In this document: in pieces, positions 7,146 to 9,613 of the stretch
Numbering within the stretch: position 1 is the first letter of the stretch
Layout of the letters: each line of letters starts with the position of its first letter
Assembly: GCA_021827245.1 (NCBI GenBank)
Contig: JAKAWN010000260.1
Span: forward strand, 1 to 9,613
Source of the DNA: Acidobacteriota bacterium
GTDB taxonomy: Bacteria > Acidobacteriota > Terriglobia > UBA7540
Direction: 5' to 3'
Length of the DNA stretch: 9,613 bases
Position numbers and translations under genes: made by a program
The notes under the pieces: model-generated
Databases searched by the model: none
Told to the model about the DNA's origin: nothing
What the model saw: only the letters and a program-made list of their open reading frames with translations

Positions 7146-7637
7146 ATGAGCAGAACACTTGTTCCGTACAATGATCCTTTTCGCAAGCAGCGTCTGGTTA
7201 TTGGCGCCGTCGCTGCCATTTGTCTGGTTGCCAGCGCATGTGCTTTCTCCGCCACCAATCCCTGGACCCAGAAGCAAGTCATCCAGCCGGTGGCTTTGGC
7301 CGCGGAACTCCGTGGACCTGGCAGCAAACCGCTCCTGCTGCAGGTGGGCTTCGAGATGCTTTACGCGCAGGGCCACATTCCGGGCTCACAATATTGCGGA
7401 CCGGGAAGGACCTCCGAGGGCATCGCAAGGCTGAAAAAGTGCGTGCAGGACGTTCCGCACACCCGGTCGATCGTTCTTTACTGTGGATGCTGCCCGTGGC
7501 AGGAATGCCCGAACATTCGTCCGGCCTTTGAGGCGTTGAAAACAATGGGCTTCTCAAATGTCAAGGTCCTCTATATCCCCCACAATTTTGGCCGCGATTG
7601 GGCCGCAAGGGGTTATCCTGTAAGCACGGGAGAATAA
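7146..7637 (+). CDS. exported rhodanese-like domain protein
   Basis: 163 residues. Residues 17-35 (LVIGAVAAICLVASACAFS) form a signal or anchor helix; C32 after ASA could be a lipidation site, although the lipobox is imperfect. The remainder is a single rhodanese-like domain facing the periplasm: LLLQVGFEMLYAQGHIPGS (63-81) matches the DVR...GHIPGA strand-helix, and IVLYCGCCPW starting at 109 places the likely active cysteine at C113. The active loop has three further cysteines (C115, C116, C121), unlike the usual CxxGxRS loop. Rhodanese domains carry sulfur as a persulfide on the active cysteine or act as phosphatase-like or docking folds. Here thiol redox or metal binding is equally possible. 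The start at ATG 7146 is preferred over the in-frame upstream GTG 7119 because the promoter lies between them. htpX follows 81 bases downstream. Confidence 0.85.
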   Translation: MSRTLVPYNDPFRKQRLVIGAVAAICLVASACAFSATNPWTQKQVIQPVALAAELRGPGSKPLLLQVGFEMLYAQGHIPGSQYCGPGRTSEGIARLKKCVQDVPHTRSIVLYCGCCPWQECPNIRPAFEALKTMGFSNVKVLYIPHNFGRDWAARGYPVSTGE

Positions 7638-7670
7638 GCTGATACGCAAAACCGGGAGGACAGTATCAGC
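7638..7670 (+). other. perfect 8-bp inverted repeat directly after the rhodanese stop codon
   Basis: GCTGATAC at 7638-7645 pairs perfectly with GTATCAGC at 7663-7670, leaving a 17-base loop rich in G and A (contains GGGAGGA). There is no T-run, so it is a poor terminator. It could be an mRNA 3' stabiliser, an attenuator before htpX, or an operator for a dimeric regulator of htpX. Confidence 0.4.
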
Positions 7671-7718
7671 ATCTAAGAATTGAGGGGTAAGGCAGGGTTT
7701 CAAGAGCCTTAAAAGACT

Positions 7719-8573
7719 ATGTGGAACAATATCAAAACAACCGCTTTGCTGGCGCTTCTCACCGGATTTCTTCTGGCCGTCGGACAACTGTGGGCCGGGG
7801 AAAACGGCATGTTGATCGCATTGGTGCTGGCTGCGGTCTTCAATTTCGGCAGCTATTTCTTTTCTGACAAGATCGCCCTTAAGACGTCCGGTGCCGTGCC
7901 GATCTCGCGCGAACAAGGGCCGCGCATTTACGCGATCGTCGAGCGGCTGGCCAAGAAGGCGAATGTTCCTGTGCCCAAGATTTACATGATTCCCACTGAC
8001 TCGCCCAACGCCTTCGCCACGGGCCGCAATCCCAACCACGCCTCCGTCGCCGTCACGCGTGGTATTCTCGACATTTGCGACGACGAAGAGATCGAGGGTG
8101 TTCTCGCTCACGAGCTTGGGCACGTGAGGAACCGGGACATCCTGACCAGCGCTATTGTTGCCACCATTGCCGGCGCCATCACCTTTATCGGCCGGATGGT
8201 CTTCTGGGGAGAGATGTTCGGCTTTGGCGGCGGTGGTGCCAGAGACCGTGAGGGAGGTGCGCTCTCGGCTCTGGCCATGATGATTCTGGCGCCGCTGGCA
8301 GCCATCCTGATTCAGCTTGCGATTTCGCGCTCGCGCGAATACGAGGCCGACGCGACCGGAGCGAAAATCACCGGCAATCCCCAGGGGCTTGCCCGGGCGC
8401 TCAAGAAGATCGATGAGTGGTCCAAGCGCGTGCCCATGCGGGTTTCGCCCACGACGGCTCACCTGTATATCTGCGCTCCTCTGACCGGGCGTGAAATGTT
8501 TTCCAATCTCTTTTCCACGCATCCCCCCATCAAGAAGCGCATCGAGCGCCTCATCGGCCAGGGCTATTACTGA
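7719..8573 (+). CDS. htpX: membrane zinc metalloprotease HtpX
   Basis: 284 residues, normal family size (M48B). HtpX is an inner-membrane protease that degrades misfolded membrane proteins with FtsH; its active site faces the cytoplasm. Two N-terminal helices (~6-26 and ~31-48) precede the soluble part. The zinc motif HELGH is at 131-135 (ligands H131, H135; catalytic E132), and the third ligand is likely E207 in SRSREYEADATGAK. Two more hydrophobic stretches (~142-160 and ~182-201) flank a short Gly-rich loop at 166-173. NAFATGRNPNHASVAVTRGIL (97-117) is the usual family strand region. The start is ATG 7719; AAAAG a few bases before it is a weak binding site. A strong hairpin terminator follows the stop by 12 bases. 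Heat or envelope stress control is known elsewhere, but I see no heat-shock promoter here. Confidence 0.95.
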   Translation: MWNNIKTTALLALLTGFLLAVGQLWAGENGMLIALVLAAVFNFGSYFFSDKIALKTSGAVPISREQGPRIYAIVERLAKKANVPVPKIYMIPTDSPNAFATGRNPNHASVAVTRGILDICDDEEIEGVLAHELGHVRNRDILTSAIVATIAGAITFIGRMVFWGEMFGFGGGGARDREGGALSALAMMILAPLAAILIQLAISRSREYEADATGAKITGNPQGLARALKKIDEWSKRVPMRVSPTTAHLYICAPLTGREMFSNLFSTHPPIKKRIERLIGQGYY

Positions 8574-8585
8574 CACGAGCGGGTA

Positions 8586-8616
8586 CCCGCGACACTGGTT
8601 TCTGTGTCGCGGGCCT
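8586..8616 (+). terminator. hairpin terminator after htpX
   Basis: CCCGCGACAC (8586-8595) and GTGTCGCGGG (8604-8613) form a perfect 10-bp stem with an 8-base loop, followed by CCTTTAA. The T-tract is short, so termination may be partial. Position and stem strength support the call. Confidence 0.7.
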
Positions 8617-8643
8617 TTAACCCTTTACCCCAACGTCGGATGG

Positions 8644-8674
8644 CGCACACGTCGCCCTCTTTGCGATGTGTGCG
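8644..8674. repeat. 12-bp REP-like hairpin
   Basis: CGCACACGTCGC (8644-8655) pairs with GCGATGTGTGCG (8663-8674) through 11 Watson-Crick pairs and one G.U, with a 7-base CCTCTTT loop. Like the htpX terminator, it is followed by CTTTAA, so the two hairpins may be related elements in the same orientation. Confidence 0.55.
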
Positions 8675-8682
8675 GCTTTAAG

Positions 8683-8757
8683 GGAAAGCATACCAAGGAG
8701 ACCACCTCGTCTGAGCCTCGAAGGTGCGGAAGACTTTGGCCCCTGGCGTAAGCCATT
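8683..8757 (+). repeat. tandem repeat unit 1 (75 bases, degenerate)
   Basis: Shares its first 27 bases exactly with unit 2 and is similar throughout, apart from a 2-base gap. The two hairpins that are perfect in unit 2 are damaged here (CCCCTGGC GTAA GCCATTGG, and GCCTC GAA GGTGC). It looks like an older or decaying copy. Confidence 0.8.
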
Positions 8758-8836
8758 GGAAAGCATACCAAGGAGACCACCTCGCCTGAGCCCCCGAAGG
8801 GGGCGGAAGAGTTTAGCCCCTGGCGCAAGCCAGGGG
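8758..8836 (+). repeat. tandem repeat unit 2 with two perfect hairpins
   Basis: Contains GCCCCC GAA GGGGGC (8790-8804, 6-bp stem) and CCCCTGGC GCAA GCCAGGGG (8817-8836, 8-bp stem closed by a GNRA tetraloop). The second hairpin is a very stable RNA fold. Such units are probably dispersed intergenic repeats; copy number elsewhere in the genome cannot be seen. Confidence 0.8.
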
Positions 8837-8874
8837 ACAGCAAGCGAACAAAGGCGATCCAGCCCCGGAGCAAG

Positions 8875-8906
8875 GTAGCGCGGTCCTCCGGCTTTGAGGT
8901 CCGCGG
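8875..8906 (+). repeat. left REP of the RAYT unit
   Basis: 32 bases starting with GTAG. The stem is CGCGGTCCTC (8879-8888) with GAGGTCCGCG (8896-8905): 9 pairs with one T.T mismatch and a 7-base loop. It matches the right REP (9480-9511, opposite strand) at 30 of 32 positions, with both differences in the loop. A GTAG head plus an imperfect hairpin is the standard RAYT-recognised REP form. Confidence 0.85.
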
Positions 8907-8936
8907 TTCTTCTGGTGATGCGCGTTCATGGTGTTG

Positions 8937-8942
8937 TATTCT
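8937..8942 (+). promoter_or_regulatory. possible -10 box giving a leaderless RAYT transcript
   Basis: TATTCT ends 6 bases before ATG 8949, so transcription would start at the initiation codon. No Shine-Dalgarno sequence precedes either this ATG or the in-frame ATG at 8928. The -35 region is weak, so this is a tentative call. Confidence 0.3.
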
Positions 8943-8948
8943 GGCGCC

Positions 8949-9470
8949 ATGTCGAGGCTCCGGCGTCCTTTTCTTTCCGACCGCTATTTCTTTGTAACCG
9001 TGCGTCTGCTCAAGCAGCGGACCCGGTTGCATGAAGCCGATTTCCATTTAATGGCGCTCGCCTTGAACCGCGCGCGGCGCCAGCATCCGTTTTATTTGAT
9101 GGCCTGGGTGTTTCTTCCCGACCACTGGCACGCGATCTGCGCGCCTGTCGATCCACGGACCATTTCGCTGGTCATGAAATCCTTCAAAGCCAGCTCGACC
9201 ATCCTCATCAACCGGCGACGCGCCGAAAGGGGCGAATTGTGGCAGGCCCGCTTCTTTGACCGCGCGTTGCGGACGGTGAAGGAATACAACGAAAGAGTTG
9301 AATATATCCACCTGAACCCGGTCAAGGCCGGATTGGTTCAGCAGGCCGATGAATGGCCGTGGTCCAGCGCGCGGGAATATTCGGGGTCGCTCCACGAAGA
9401 GGCCACCCGCCATCCGATCCTGCCCATCGACCGCATCTTGTTGCCTTCCGACCAGCGGACACGAATTTGA
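8949..9470 (+). CDS. REP-associated tyrosine transposase (RAYT, IS200/IS605-like Y1 family)
   Basis: 173 residues, typical for RAYTs. These are single-strand DNA nucleases related to IS200/IS605 TnpA that cleave and spread REP sequences. The HUH metal-binding motif is H59-W60-H61 within FLPDHWHAI. The likely catalytic tyrosine is Y119 in VEYIHLNPVKAGLV (117-130), the most conserved RAYT block; Y113 is the alternative. DRYFFVTVRL near the N terminus and EWPWSSAREY (135-144) are also standard. The start is set at ATG 8949 (MSRLRRPFLSDRYFF) because most relatives begin there; ATG 8928 would add 7 unremarkable residues. The gene is flanked by inverted REPs and looks intact. Its stop, TGA 9468-9470, is followed in the same frame by a second RAYT fragment with no other stop. 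Confidence 0.92.
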   Translation: MSRLRRPFLSDRYFFVTVRLLKQRTRLHEADFHLMALALNRARRQHPFYLMAWVFLPDHWHAICAPVDPRTISLVMKSFKASSTILINRRRAERGELWQARFFDRALRTVKEYNERVEYIHLNPVKAGLVQQADEWPWSSAREYSGSLHEEATRHPILPIDRILLPSDQRTRI

Positions 9471-9479
9471 AAAGAAAAG

Positions 9480-9511
9480 CCGCGGACCTCAACCCCGGAG
9501 GACCGCGCTAC
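9480..9511 (-). repeat. right REP of the RAYT unit
   Basis: On the minus strand this is the same 32-base REP as 8875-8906 with two loop changes (CGGGGTT for CGGCTTT). Its GTAG end (9511-9508) directly abuts the start of the truncated second RAYT. Confidence 0.85.
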
Positions 9512-9512
9512 C

Positions 9513-9613
9513 CGCTTCGACCGCGCCCTGCGTACGGTGAAGGAATACAACGAAAAAATCGAGTACCTCCATCTGAACCCGGTCCGGGCAGGATTAGTTC
9601 AGCGCGCGCAAGA
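9513..9613 (+). pseudogene. 3' fragment of a second RAYT, 5' part missing
   Basis: From CGC 9513 the frame reads RFDRALRTVKEY, NEKIEYLHLNPVRAG and LVQRAQ, matching residues 101-134 of the upstream RAYT (RFFDRALRTVKEY...) with one phenylalanine missing and a few conservative changes. The HUH half of the enzyme is absent; what lies before it is the right REP. The frame is the same as the upstream RAYT, with no stop between 9471 and the window end. The sequence runs off the edge, so the true 3' end is unseen. It has no start codon of its own in a sensible place. Confidence 0.8.

Larger units (their letters stand above)
8574..8948. other. 375-base hairpin- and repeat-rich intergenic region
   Basis: No gene is supported here. 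In order it holds the htpX terminator hairpin (8586-8613), a second long hairpin (8644-8674), two tandem 75/79-base units (8683-8836), a REP (8875-8906), and a promoter-like hexamer before the RAYT start. Open frames crossing it on the minus strand show only the translated repeat and are not credible. Confidence 0.7.
8875..9511 (+). mobile_element. REP-RAYT-REP unit
   Basis: A complete RAYT gene lies between two near-identical REPs in inverted orientation, with the GTAG heads at the outer ends. This is the arrangement expected for a RAYT with its own substrate repeats. The left REP ends 42 bases before the start codon and the right REP begins 9 bases after the stop. RAYTs are usually domesticated and vertically kept, so this unit may not move as a block. 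No target-site duplication is apparent at the outer edges. Confidence 0.7.

Noticed and set aside
7554..8576. 340-codon open frame on the minus strand opposite htpX
   Set aside because: It mirrors a clear, full-length HtpX gene; the translation has no recognisable domain and is rich in low-complexity Gly/Arg/His. It is a shadow of GC-rich codon bias.
8683..8836. Tandem units as a CRISPR array
   Set aside because: There are only two units, with similarity along their whole length and no unique spacers.
8625..9047. 140-codon minus-strand frame with an internal repeat (EVVSLVCFP twice)
   Set aside because: The repeat comes from the 75-base tandem DNA repeat; the frame crosses hairpins, a REP and the RAYT start, so it is not a gene.

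Overview
The window looks like a stretch of chromosome from a moderately GC-rich, probably soil-type Acidobacteriota bacterium. That assignment is an inference. It rests on the mix of housekeeping and accessory genes, on a secreted rhodanese with a cysteine-rich active site of a kind I associate with that phylum, and on a REP-associated tyrosine transposase (RAYT) with matching palindromic repeats. No rRNA, tRNA or CRISPR array was seen.

Left part (1-1724, + strand): the 3' end of a short-chain dehydrogenase resembling quinoid dihydropteridine reductase; an intergenic stretch with a near-perfect sigma70 promoter; rpmE (zinc-type ribosomal protein bL31); and thyX (flavin-dependent thymidylate synthase, TTG start). 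thyX converges on the next gene with only 6 bases between the stop codons.

Middle part (1731-6997, - strand): read in transcription order, a secreted TonB-C-like protein overlaps an FmdE-family protein by ATGA. A rhomboid intramembrane protease fused to TPR repeats follows closely. After an 82-base gap comes a class II DNA photolyase, then a REP doublet, then a SAM-dependent O-methyltransferase with its own probable promoter. The first three genes look like one operon led by an extended -10 promoter; the photolyase may be read from the same transcript.

Right part (6998-9613, + strand): a divergent, apparently leaderless gene for an exported rhodanese-like protein; htpX (membrane zinc protease); and a strong hairpin terminator. 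A 375-base intergenic region is packed with hairpins and a 75-base tandem repeat. Then comes a RAYT gene bracketed by two 32-base inverted REPs that match at 30 positions. Directly after the right REP, in the same frame as the RAYT, lies the 3' part of a second RAYT, cut off by the window end.

The most notable material is the repeat biology: a REP doublet at 2913-2959 whose two arms show compensatory stem changes, and the REP-RAYT-REP unit whose right REP coincides exactly with the breakpoint of a truncated second RAYT. I found no sign of a wholly new defence or metabolic system. The TonB-like/FmdE/rhomboid-TPR cluster is the most obscure protein-coding set.
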